In this document: in pieces, positions 46,683 through 58,000 of the stretch
Position numbering within the stretch: position 1 is the first letter of the stretch
How the letters are laid out: the number at the start of each line of letters is the position of its first letter
Origin: Terebella lapidaria
Lineage: Eukaryota; Annelida; Polychaeta; Terebellida; Terebellidae
Reading direction: 5' to 3'
DNA length: 64,000 bases
NCBI GenBank assembly: GCA_949152475.1
Contig: OX424562.1
Span: 40,782,157-40,846,156 of the forward strand
The notes under the pieces: model-generated
The model's input: only the letters and a program-made list of their open reading frames with translations
Told to the model about the DNA's origin: nothing
The model's database searches: none
Made by a program: the position numbers and the translations under genes

Positions 46683-48962
46683 AGGTTACCGGACCTATGG
46701 TCCGATAACCTATTGCCGTCACGTTGCGTCCGTCGTCCGTCCGTCGTCCGTCGTCCGGCGTCCGGCGTCCGTCGTCCGTCCACAGCTGTATCTTTAAAGT
46801 TTACAGGCGGATTTTTCTGAAATTTTGCACAAAAATGCCTAAAAATATTTCAAGAGTGGGTTTTTTTTTAGTTTTTTGATTTTCGCATTTTTCTCAAAAT
46901 GGCGGCCATTTTTGACAAAAAATGGCCAATTTTGGACTTTGGCGGCCATTTTCTCAAAAACTGTCTGATCAGTTTTGAGATTTTTGTTTCAAAAGATTCC
47001 CCTTATGTACCTTTATGATGTGTATAAGTTTTGTTGCCCTTGAATCGCCGGTCTCCGTGTGGCGGCCATTTTGAATTTTTGATGGGTCAGCGAAAAAAAT
47101 TTTTTTTGCCCCAAATCGCGTTACTATCCATTTCGGGCCATTTCTAGGCAAAAAAAAATTTTTCACCCTTTGAAAAAAATTTTGGACTTAGAAAATTTTC
47201 GGCACCTTTTTCCTTCATAATGGGAGCTGCCCGGACTGTATTCATAGAACGCTTAAAGATAGAGCTTAGATATTGGCACTTTCAAATGGGAAGTCATATA
47301 TGGCGACTTGTGTGGTGACCTTGAATTTGACCTTGGATGACCTTGAAAGGTCAAAATAGCCATTTTTGGGTCGAAAAATGCCCAAATTTGCAGCTTTTCT
47401 GTCTTTTCTCGAAAACTGTCTGATCAGTTTTGAGATTTTCATTTTCAGAAGATTCCCCTTATGTACCTTTATGATGTGTATGAGTTTTGTTGCCCTTGAA
47501 TCGCCGGTCTCCGTGTGGCGGCCATTTTGAATTTTTGACGGGTCGGCGAAAAAATTTTTTTTTGCCCCAAATCGCGTTACTATCCATTTCGGGCCATTTC
47601 TAGGCAAAAAAAATTTTTTCACCCTTTGAAAAAAATTTTGGACTTAGAAAATTTTCGGCACTTTTTTCCTTCATAATGGGAGCTGCCCGGACTGTACTCA
47701 TAGAACGCTTAAAGATAGAGCTTAGATATTGGCACTTTCAAATGGGAAGTCATATATGGCGACTTGTGTGGTGACCTTGAATTTGACCTTGGATGACCTT
47801 GAAAGGTCAAAATAGCCATTTTTGGGTCGAAAAATGCCCAAATTTGCAGCTTTTCTGTCTTTTCTCGAAAACTGTCTGATCAGTTTTGAGATTTTCGTTT
47901 CAGAAGATTCCCTCTATGTACCTTTATGATGTGTATAAGTTTTGTTGCCCTTGAATCGCTGGTCTCCGTGTGGCGGCCATTTTGAATTTTTGACGGGTCG
48001 ACGAAAAAAAAATTTTTTGCCCCAAATTGCGTTACTATCCATTTTGGGCCATTTCTAGGCAAAAAAAATTTTTTCACCCTTTGAAAAAAATTTGGGACTG
48101 AAAATTTTCGGCACTTTTTTCCTTCATAATGGGAGCTGCCTAGACTGTACTCATAGAATGCTTGAAGATAGAGCTTAGAAATTAGCACTTTCAAATGGGA
48201 AGTCATATATGAAGACTTGTGTGGTGACCTTGAATTTGACCTTGGATGACCTTGAAATGTCAAAACAGCCATTTTTGAGTCGAAAAATGCCCAAATTTGC
48301 ACCTTGTTTGTCTTTAATCGAAAACTGCCTGATCACTTTTGAGATTTTTATTTCAAAACATAGTAATTGGGTTTTTTGACATGATGTGTATAAATATGTA
48401 TATAGTGTATAAAGTGCCTTGAATTGCTCAAAAGGCTAGAAATTTAAGCTGAATAGGCCCCAAATTTAATTTTTGGTCGTTTTTCTTCAAATTTATCTGA
48501 TCAGTTTTGAGATTTTTGTTATAAAACATGCTAATTGGGGTCCCTGACATTGTGTATAAAGATGGAGTGCTTTGAATTGCTTAAAAGGCCCCTTGAGTGT
48601 GTAAATTGGCCTCTACAGCCAAAAAATGTTTGTAGGTATAGCTGGAATTGGAAGTCATATACATGTATACCACATATATATGTGGCTTTTTTGGGTGACG
48701 TTGAACTTGACGTCAGATGACATTGAGTGCTATATCTCAGTGTCACGTCCAACAAGAAATGTGTAAATTTCGTTTATAGACAAAAGACTTGTAGATAGAC
48801 CTTGTATTTGTATTTTGAACATACATGAATACAAGGTTATATGCTGCACACTTAATGATGACATTGAAGTTCACGAAGATGATTGGTTTATCTTAACGTC
48901 ATATCTCACCTGTCCTGTTTCAACTAAAGCTGTCCGGTAACCTATCTTAGCCCTTGGGCTAA
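46683..48962 (+). mobile_element. Complete family A element in a satellite monomer
   Basis: The 5' palindrome AGGTTACCGGACC/GGTCCGATAACCT (46683-46711), CGTCC minisatellite, CAAAATGGCGGCC segment, three 455-bp monomers and the 650-bp tail lead to the 3' terminus at 48932-48962. The host monomer reads GCTAAGTTTTT on the left and TTTTATTTCAATGCGTC on the right. Intact monomers read GCTAAGTTTTTATTTCAATG, so the insertion point is a T5 tract with at most T4 duplicated. Length is 2280 bp and no protein-coding region is seen. Confidence 0.8.
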
Positions 48963-49464
48963 TTTTATTTCAATGCGTCATATCTCGGAAATGAAATCTT
49001 GAGCCAGTCTTGAACTAATGCTGATTGATACTTCTAATATGTTGCTTCAAAGAAATATATTAGTTAGGGTGGCTCAAGGATTAGGATTTTGTCAGAAAAT
49101 ATGTAAAGTTGGTCAAAATCCCCAAAAAGTGAATTTTGCTAAGTTTTTATTTCAATGCGTCATATCTCGGAAATGAAATCTTGAGCCAGTCTTGAACTAA
49201 TGCTGATTGATACTTCTAATATGTTGCTTCAAAGGAATGTATTAGTTAGGGTGGCTCAAGGATTAGGATTTTGTCAGAAAATATGTAAAGTTGGTCAAAA
49301 TACCCAAAAAGTGAATTTTGCTAAGTTTTTATTTCAATGCGTCATATCTCAGAAACGAAATCTTGAGCCAGTCTTGAACTAATGCTGATTGATACTTCTA
49401 ATATGTTGCTTCAAAGTAATATATTAGTTAGGGTGGCTCAAGGATAAGGATTTTGTCAGAAAAT
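48963..49464 (+). repeat. 182-bp satellite array, continuation
   Basis: The interrupted monomer resumes and two to three further plus monomers lead into the right long inverted repeat. Confidence 0.85.
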
Positions 49465-50029
49465 ACGTAAAGTTGGTCGAATTCGAAAAAAAAAAAGAAC
49501 TTCCTTAAGTTTTTATTTCAATGGGTCATACCTCGAGAATAGAATTTTGAGCCAGTCTTGGACTGATGCTGATTGATATATCTAATATGTATCTTCGAAC
49601 TAGTATAGGATTTGAGGTGGCTCAAGAATTAGAATATCAAAAAAGTTATGTTAAAATGGACAAATGGCCAGCTTTGAACCAGCGTTGGGTGCTGATACAG
49701 TAAAGCTAACAGGCATCACCAGCCACACAACCCTCCGTGTGGCATAGCAGGGGGTGGGGTGAGGGGAGGAGGGGCGGGGGGAGGGGGGGGGTTGGTACCA
49801 CACCTACAATAAAGCAAAAAAGTATATTTCGCGTAATGATAAGCAGATCTAGATATACCAAAAATATTTTACCAGGTCAAATGGTGATACATTCAGCAGT
49901 GCCACTCAAGTCTTGATTCATCATGAAATTATGTCTGAATAAGTAGCCAGACTGAATAAGTAGCCAGCTCCTGGTTACTTATTCGATTTGAATAAGGAAC
50001 TAGTAACAAGTAGCTAACTTCACGTCGGT
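49465..50029 (-). repeat. Right long inverted repeat of the 182-bp satellite block
   Basis: Reverse complement of 33296-33860, ending outward in GTAGCTAACTTCACGTCGG. The G-rich tract at about 49745-49790 is longer and more interrupted than the C-rich tract of the left arm. Apart from that tract the arms differ at few positions. Confidence 0.8.
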
Positions 50030-51340
50030 TTTTAATACCGCCTGTTGATCCTCATGATTTTGACACGCCAGTAAGCGTGACATGAAGATATTGATAACTG
50101 ATAATTGATAGCACAATGCTTTTTCAAGGTTGAACATTTATTCATTGCCGCCAATTTGATACCCAAAAGTATCAATTAAAAAATATACGACAACTACATA
50201 TACAAAAGCTGATAATTGATAACACAATGCTTTTTCAAGGATGAAAATTTATTCATTGCTGCGAATTTCATACCCAAAAGTATCGATTAACAAATATACG
50301 ACAACTGCATATACAAAATCCTCAGATAATATCAAGCTGTAGCCTACAGAATTCATAGAATACTAATACCACTAGAACTACAAGTTATACAAGGGTCTTT
50401 CACTACTTGGAATCCCACTCGGTTGAGTCGCCTCAACCGGCATTTGTTGATAATTAATCCGCTCAGATCTATTTAATTGATTACTTTAATAATGGCTTAC
50501 AGTTTCACAGCTTCGGGTTATTCTACATCACCGTACATGGTGGCTTCTCAATTTATGCATGGTTAACCATTTGCGCGGGTGGCTTCCTGACAGTTGATGG
50601 ATATAATGCTTTGATTGGGTGGCTTCTTCGCAGTTGATGGCAATTACCGTGTATTTCAATCGTGTACCTTCAACCATAATATATTTGTTGTCCAATGTTT
50701 AAAAATAAAATTTTCATCAACATCTAATTTAAATATTCTAATGTTCCATACGTATACGTGGTTAATATGGCAGGTCTTGAAATTGACCGTATGTATTTGA
50801 TTATGAAGTTTTTTCTATGATCTTAGTTTCGTTTTAAATATGTGGTTGAAGTCTCTTCCATTTTTCTTTAATCTATCGTAATGTTTCTTATTTTTGTTTC
50901 TTATACATCGTTTAATATATTTCCTATGGTTTCCGTTGACGTCGTTAAAATCTCATCTATGCCTAATTGTATAGCATCCACAAAATACCACATAAAGTAT
51001 AAACACCTAGACTGACAAAAACACGACAAGTTGAATAATTCAAATAGTTTTTTATTTCAATTTATGGCTACACAGTACTATGTTCATGTAATCAGCTTTA
51101 TTTGATACAGTTAATTTGAATGGTGGGTCGACGACATCGATACTAGCAACGATGTCGTTCATGGTTTTCTGCATTGTCCATCTGGTTAGATCCTAGTATT
51201 CGCCGTTTACGCTCCGACATCAGCCAGGACAATCCACGCGAATCTGCAAATAAATGGAGTATATCAGACTAAAGGCAATGAGGTTTCAATACGCAAGCGA
51301 TTATTTAGTCTGGCTGCGTGTTCGTTCCGTCTTTTATCTA
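50030..51340. other. Unassigned AT-rich segment present only on the right side
   Basis: About 1.3 kb without counterpart on the left. It holds a 113-bp tandem duplication (50098-50323; TGATAATTGATA then ACAATGCTTTTTCAAGG) and otherwise no recognised gene or element. It may be an insertion into the right arm. Confidence 0.4.
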
Positions 51341-51440
51341 TCTCACAGGCGGCCGCACCCCGGCTCCAACAGGCGGCCGCACCCCGGCTATAACACGGGG
51401 GCCGCAGCCCGGCGGCGGCCGGAGCCCGTATACCCCAAGT
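51341..51440. repeat. GC-rich inverted partner block
   Basis: Two tandem CAGGCGGCCGCACCCCGGCT units, then CCGCAGCCCGGCGGCGGCCG and GAGCCCGTATA, the reverse complement of the block at 33085-33122. TTGAATATTCAAG follows immediately, mirroring the left side. Confidence 0.7.
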
Positions 51441-51467
51441 TGAATATTCAAGATAACAAGTTGAATA

Positions 51468-51690
51468 GCGTCACTGTCAGGGTACCTTATCATCGACCCT
51501 GTCCTTAATCATCGACCCCTGCAAACACTGCCAAACAACTGTGCAAAACAGACATCTGACAAAAACCACATGGAAAGTACTTCTAATACACATTTCAGCA
51601 CATTTCACATTTTAGATTAGTCAAGTTTTGCCCAGCCGTTTGCAGGGGTCGAGCATTAGGGAGAGGGTCGATGATTAGGTACTCTGACGC
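51468..51690. mobile_element. 223-bp MITE with TA target duplication
   Basis: The left end GCGTCACTGTCAGGGTACC and right end GGTACTCTGACGC are inverted, and the match extends inward through ATCATCGACCCT/AGGGTCGATGAT and TCGACCCCTGCAAAC for about 70 bp. TA flanks both sides (51466-51467 and 51691-51692). Joining the flanks restores GTTGAATATTCAAG, the surrounding minisatellite unit, so the insertion is exact. TA targeting suggests a Tc1/mariner-like parent (inference). Confidence 0.75.
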
Positions 51691-51692
51691 TA

Positions 51693-51815
51693 TTCAAGTT
51701 AACAAGTTGAATATTCAAGTTAACTGGTTAACAAGTTGAATATTCAAGATGACAAATTGAATATTCAAGATGACAACTTGAATATTCAAGAGGATAAATT
51801 GAATATTCAAGATGA
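51693..51815. repeat. TTGAATATTCAAG minisatellite
   Basis: Five to six units of TTGAATATTCAAG joined by short linkers such as ATGACAAG. It belongs to the same minisatellite as 33016-33083 and 53088-53241. Confidence 0.8.
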
Positions 51816-51819
51816 CGTA

Positions 51820-52216
51820 AGCCCCATATGATCAATCTTTTGGTGACCTTGACCCACAATGACCTTGAGTGCTCAAACTCAAGCTATGTTCATCACAGAA
51901 TGTATAGATTGTTCTTGGAAACAAAACTCTTGAAGATAGAACTAAGATGTGTTATGAACAATTGAGAGTCAGTAAGTAATCTGGTGCATTTTCTGGCAAC
52001 CTTGAGTGATCAAACTCCAGATAACTATATGACAATGTGATAATTCATTTAACAAGATAAATGCTATTACAGTATCTATTTATTTATGACATTGTGACAC
52101 ACTACTAAGTGCTACTTTGATAAAGGCATAAGAATACATTATATATGTGTGTATGTGTGCAATTGCTAAAATGTATTGAGTAATCGCTGGTAAGCTGCAG
52201 AGCCATTGGTCCTATG
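51820..52216 (+). mobile_element. Degraded family B-like element, 3' part
   Basis: Diverged tail-like sequence (GGTGACCTTGACCCACAATG) ends in GCTGGTAAGCTGCAGAGCC and a weakened hairpin followed by CCTATG (52186-52216), matching the family B 3' terminus. The 5' end is missing. Confidence 0.5.
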
Positions 52217-53087
52217 TTATTGACTTCCAGTTTGACATTGATCAGGAGTTTCACAATTTTTCATCTTGAATATCCAACTTTTCATTTTGAGTCATCGCGA
52301 ACATTCCAGTTACAACATCTTGAATATTCACGTTGTTTTCTTGAATATTCAACTTGTTAAGGATTGATTGCATGTGATCGGCATGAACCTGGCATTGACC
52401 AGCTGTCCATTCACTTATAATGTAAATATAAAGGTAACAAATTCATGAATTTACACACTTCCAATCAACATGAAACTTTGCCTTTCTGATTGTTAGCCAT
52501 CAAGGATTACTAACCGAGACTCTGTTTCTTACTAAGCAATGTTAAATTTGTTAAATTCATCGTTTTCATATGTCATTTTCCGACCTATTTCTCAGTCTGC
52601 AAAATACACTCACAACAGGGCAAGCGAAAGGATTATGCTGTGCAGCAAATAGCTAGTGAGGCCAGTAAAACTCACAGGTGATATGCACTCGGGTGCACCG
52701 AGGTGTTTGGGATTATGAATGTTCAGCTCATTGTATTCATCTCACAGAAAGTATAGCCCTAGATATTCTCATTCTTGTGACGACAACAAGGAATAAATAT
52801 ATGCAACAGCCAGTGCTTGTCAAGCAGAACACTCGAATCTTCGTTTTGGTGAAACGTATAAAATGAATTATCTAATCATCAAATTGCACAGCTTTCGTGA
52901 TATCATTTATGAAACCATGTCTCGGTTCATCATCCATGAGTATATGTGTGTGTGCTAGCCAAGTTTTAGGTCAGGGGATTGTATTGTTTTGGTGATTTTG
53001 TTACCTTTACTTTCACATTATAAGTCAATGGAAAAGTGCCTCAGTGCAGTCACCGGTAAGTTACGTGCAATCACACCTTAATTGATC
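52217..53087. other. Unassigned sequence between minisatellite arrays
   Basis: A few diverged TTGAATATTCAA units lie at 52260-52360. The remaining 700 bp show no recognised gene, RNA or element. Confidence 0.4.
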
Positions 53088-53241
53088 TTGAATATTCAAC
53101 TTGCTATCTTGAATATTCAACTTATTATCTTGAATATTCAAGTTGCATTATGTTGAATATTCAACTTGTCATCCTGAATATTCAACTTGACATCTTGAAT
53201 ACTAAGTATTCAACATGTCATCTTGAATATTCAAGATAAAA
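53088..53241. repeat. TTGAATATTCAAG minisatellite, outer right array
   Basis: Seven units with the TTGAATATTCAA palindrome and varied linkers, ending at AAAAAAAAGAAGTCG and TAATAGGCT (53261-53269), which mirrors the left outer end at 32972-33015. Confidence 0.8.
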
Positions 53242-53324
53242 AAAAGAAGTCGTATGGCCCTAATAGGCTATTTAGTATACACAGATACATGTAGATACAT
53301 ATATAGCCTATTTTTTATTCCAGT

Positions 53325-53525
53325 TTTAACGACGTTATAATATGTATGCTGTAATGTTGTAAGATACATATATCGTAATATATTGGATTATTTGTAGCTG
53401 CCGTTATAATATATATGATGTAATTTTGCAAGATACAAATATCGTAATATATTACATTATTATTGTATTATTTATAACCGACGTTATAATATGTATGATG
53501 TAATGTTGTAAGATACATATCATTA
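53325..53525. repeat. Tandem AT-rich repeat, three units
   Basis: CGTTATAATATGTATG with TGTAATGTTG and AAGATACATAT recurs three times with a period of about 65-80 bp. No gene or RNA function is evident. Confidence 0.7.
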
Positions 53526-54612
53526 TATTATATAAATGGTGACTGGTTTGGAGGGGAACATGGCGAAATGTTCCCCCGAGGAGACAATGTTGCCCGAGGC
53601 AACTGCCGTTATATTACCAATAACACATAAATTGTGGATTCATTCAAATTTATTTAAACACACACATCCTGACATGCACAAAATACACAAAATGTACACA
53701 AATTATTTTCTAACTAATCTGAGTACACCAGGTAGGCCTACTTAATCCCCAGTGCCCCTTACATTGAGATCCAGTTACGAAAATAAAATACATGCTTGAT
53801 TCCGACGTATCTATCACATCCTACCCATTCTCCATCATCGTAACTTAATAGTATTGACAAAATGTGTCGACTAAGAGGCAGCAAGCCACCAGCCTAACTA
53901 ATTGCACTTCACATCGCCCGCAGTAGCCCTGGCCTGCTGCATCGAAACTGGCGGTGAATCGTCTCATCAAAATTGGAGATGAATCGTCCGAGGCGGTGAA
54001 CCGTCCTGTTACCGTATTTTCATGTCTCATACCTTGTATCCGGACATAAGTAAAAAAACAGTTGAACATGTACTTAGCTGTGAATTTTTGTTGTAAATTG
54101 CCATCAGACAGTGTCAGAACATCGAACTTGCATATAAGAACATTTGTATGTTGATGATTCCACATTGTGAGAAATGGAAAGAGGATGCATCTTTCGGGCA
54201 AAAACAAAGGCATTGCAATTTTACACGTGCAACATATGGACTTTGAACATATATACTCTTGTGGCCTCATAAAATTATATGAAATTGAATTGTATTTGTC
54301 ATACGTATGTGTTATAGGCTTACTTGTATTGTATAACACTCAGACATATATACCTAAGTAAGTATGCCAGGGATTTAATTAGAACCCCATTCTTTACTTT
54401 ACAAGCAGTGTTCTTATATGTGAATAAACAGGGGGTCCTCATAGGTGAATGTAGCCGTGTGTAATATATTCATGTATAAATCTTCATATGTACATACTCA
54501 TTTTATTTTCATTCCATAATTAATATGTTTTACTAATTCTACAGTTCACAAATGCCAAGTCCTATAGTTTTTCCCGCCAATATTACTTCATTTCCTGTTT
54601 ATTTCTGCCTGG

Positions 54613-54620
54613 TATAAAAG
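54613..54620 (+). promoter_or_regulatory. TATA-like element upstream of PDCD7
   Basis: TATAAAAG lies about 480 bp before the PDCD7 start codon, followed by AATTTGGCGCCATG. A start site about 30 bp downstream is plausible. This is inference; no initiator was fixed. Confidence 0.35.
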
Positions 54621-54639
54621 CAATTTGGCGCCATGTTCA

Positions 54640-55096
54640 TCGTCTTTTGCTCTAAACAACTGACGGATGAACATCGACTCCTTACTTCATACTTCATACA
54701 TATCATCACTACATGGCACATCGTTGTATATATTTCAGGATAGTGACTGTAACTACTCCTATGTTATTATGAATATATGGGTGATTATATTTCTCTGTGT
54801 AACTTCAGGTAGATTTCATTCCAACTTAGGTATTTCTCTTGTTAGTTTAGTATGGCCATCCGTCGCTATATTCTTATAACTATATTGTCACCTCGTACAG
54901 TGTAATTCAGAGTGTAATACCGCTGTTAAACCCAAAAATAAATAACTTGAAAATCTTCATTTGCAGAGTACTGGATTAGAGAGAGACATACGAATCAAAC
55001 GATGATAAATGATTGTAGGATTTGCCACTTGTCATGTGCTGTTAATTGGAGCTATTCCCATCATACTTATTTGGAACTTGAGTGCTGTGAGGAACC
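54640..55096 (+). other. Possible 5' untranslated region of PDCD7
   Basis: A donor-like CTTCAG/GTAGAT at 54808 and an acceptor TTTGCAG ending at 54966 suggest a non-coding first exon (about 54640-54808) spliced to 54967 onward. Upstream ATGs at 54667 and elsewhere would be uORFs if this is transcribed. Without transcript data this is a prediction. Confidence 0.3.
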
Positions 55097-58000
55097 ATGT
55101 CACAGCCTGAAGACAAGCCCTCTGTGGGAGAGGAAGGGACTGGTAACATCGCCATCAGCCAAGAGCAAGGATCGCTTCACTCTCCTGGCCCCAGAGGATA
55201 TTGGCCTGAAACACAACCAAGATATCCAACACAAACACCACCATTTATGTTGGATGGTCAGCAAACATCAACATATTCACCGGAATATCAAAGATACCCA
55301 TTTCAACCTGATGGATTGCAACCTTACTTTCCACCATTGAATCGACCTCCTCCTCCCCCAGGCCCGCCACCATCACCATTTCCACCTGGGAGCCGAGGGA
55401 GACCACAATATCATCCTAGAGGTCTGGGTCCTCCACTCCCTCCCAGGGGCCCAAGGCCACCCTTCCCACCAGAAGCTTTTGGGTCGCATTTTCCTCATGG
55501 CAACTCAAGGCCAATGTTTCCAGAAGAACAAAGGCCACCTTTTGGCCAACACTGGCAAACATCGTCTCAAAGACATAATCATAGCATTTCAGTGCCATCA
55601 TTTTCAAATGGAAATATCAGTGGTTCGTCGGGGAGTGAAGTCTCAGATCATGTATCCGGATCCTCAGGATTCATGACAGTACAGGGGCTACCTGCTTCCA
55701 ACACCTCCAACACTGCTTCTTCATCAATAACTGGGAAATGTCTGAATACGGATGCAGATACAGGGTATCGAGGATGTGAATCGGGAAGCACTGACTCTGT
55801 GAATCAAAGGCAGAGGGATGATGAGTGGGTGGCGAGTTTTGTGGCAAGTCGACGGAAGAATAATGGAAAACCATCCAGCAAACCGGACAAGTTTTCTGTG
55901 AGTTTAAGTTATCATTGCATTTCTCTGAGTATTACTTTTATGTATTTTGGGTACCAACATTGTACATGTAGAATGGTTCTTGTGACTTCTTCACATAAGT
56001 TTATCATGTATTGGACCATGAGTTGTGGACTGCCAGGGTTTTTTTGCAGATCAGGGAAGCCCAAATTCTATTGAAAGAAGCGTTCCTCTTAAAACGAGAA
56101 CTGCAAAATTGTATCCAGACACTGAGGTGGAATCCTGCCTGTGTGAAAGATATCAAGGACAAGTTCGGTGAAATCAAGGTACTTGAACTGTGGCTTCTTA
56201 ATAACAGATTGTTGTCATGACTCTTACATAAAGTTAGAGTTGCAGACTAGAGTTGCAGACTATCATCCCACTATATTATTTGGTTTTCAGAAAAGATTGC
56301 AGATCGTAGAAGGGACTCTGAAAGAGCCAAGCAATATTAGATCACTTGAAGTTACACTCTCACGGAGAAAAAACAAACGGGTAAGTCAGTCAGTATATTT
56401 GTGTATGTTTTTGTTTACACAGTTTTTTCGTTTTCGAGTTTTTCGTGCTGAGATATACCAAATGTACTCCCTTTTGTTATATGATGTTTATAAATACATT
56501 TATGCACCTTTGTACATTGAGGCCCGCATTCGAAAGCGACGAGACTTGCTTAACCAAGAAAGGCAGCAGGCAGAAGTTAGACGTCTGGAGATTGGAGCAA
56601 AAATTGATCGGTTACAACAGAACGCCTCACAGAAAATACAGGATGCTAAAAAGGTGAACCAGAGTAAATTGTAATGTCTTATATATGTAATAAACATATT
56701 TTCTCCGGTAGCTTTTGGTAGACACCCTAGCCTCTTTCCTCACTCAGGCCGAAGAGGTGAAGAAAGCAGCTGACTCTATACTAGGAGAGGTGAGACGCAA
56801 ACATTTGGATGCCAAACGAGGTCAAGATCTGCTGAAGGCCCTGGCCAAGCTACGACAGGTTCGCAAGGAGAAGGCAGAAAGAAAAGGTCAGGGGAGGGTT
56901 TGTACTGTCGGGGAAAATATTGTGTCTACTGCACAGTGTTCAGACTACCGGGGTACCTGAACTTGATGCTTCGAAATGATTACATGTGCTAACAGTCAAT
57001 ATTCATAATCGATGTTCTATGATTGATCTCCCTGTGTCATACTAGGATTAACTGGCACAAATACCTTCGGGAAATAATAGGGTCATAATAGGATTATGAA
57101 CATTGAGGAAAGACTTGATCAAAATGAGATCAACAATTTTAAAGCGAACACTACAGTCTACATGACATGATTTCCCAAGGGTCTCAGCCATGTTATAGCT
57201 TGTAGCATGTATTGCAGGTGTTTACACACCCGAGGATGCGGACACGATATTCACGGAGCGACTGAAGGAACTCGAGGCTCTGTGGGAAAGACAGCTACAG
57301 ACTTACTCCGAGGAACAGCGAGTGTTAGAGGTCAGTTATTAGTCAGGCACATAACTACGGGGGGCACTTCTGGGCAATTGAAAGGTATTCTTTTCTCAAG
57401 AAGTATTGAATCCTGTCATGCCTAATCCTGATGATATTTTTGTCAATGTCACAGCATAGCAATGTATGCTAATGAACATGCTAAATAGTACTGAACATGC
57501 TAAATACATGTACATGTTGCCATAATTGATAACAAATACATTCCATTTCTTAAGGTGGATTCAATACAACATAATCACAATATCTATACCATGTACAAGT
57601 TGCACGGTTTGTCTTGTACCATGTCTCTACATGCACTACAAGGACTAGTGTGGATAGTTACGTACATGTATTACCATGATTGTCCAGTCAGCACTGTTCC
57701 TGCTGTTTGATAGGTAATGATGGAGGTGGAACACGAAGAGACCAAGGCACAGGAGGAAAAGAAGGGAAGGCAGAAGGAACATAGACAACTCAACATCTTC
57801 AGGAAAAACTACATGGCCAGTCTGTTTGGTACCGAAGGTCTGTATCAAGTCAGTCGCTCTTCATATATGACATCTATTGGCAAACTATAGCTTCTCTGAC
57901 AAACACTTTGGGTAATCTTTAATTGACATCTAATACATTGCCTGTTGTTGTTGCAAGTTCTGTAGAATTACATATCTTAGCACCATCAGCACGGGATTTT

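Larger units (their letters stand above)
32972..53269. repeat. 20-kb structure bounded by concentric inverted repeats
   Basis: Matching segments occur in inverted order on both sides. AGCCTATTA with a nearby CTTCTTTTTTT (32972-33015) pairs with 53245-53269. TTGAATATTCAAG minisatellites (33016-33083) pair with arrays at 51440-51815 and 53088-53241. A GC-rich block with GGGCTCCGGCCGC (33095-33122) pairs with 51390-51430. A repeat of about 560 bp (33296-33860) pairs with 49465-50029. The centre is 182-bp satellite with three inserts. No DNA polymerase, integrase, capsid or transposase coding was seen. It may be one large non-autonomous TIR element or several nested ones. Confidence 0.6.

Noticed and set aside
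32972-53269. Polinton/Maverick identity for the 20-kb inverted-repeat structure
   Set aside because: Size and long inverted ends would fit, but no polymerase, integrase, protease, ATPase or capsid frame is visible and the core is satellite.
53845-54339. 164-codon minus-strand open frame near PDCD7
   Set aside because: No recognisable domain, AT-rich composition, and it overlaps the GACGGTTCACC mirror repeat; treated as chance.
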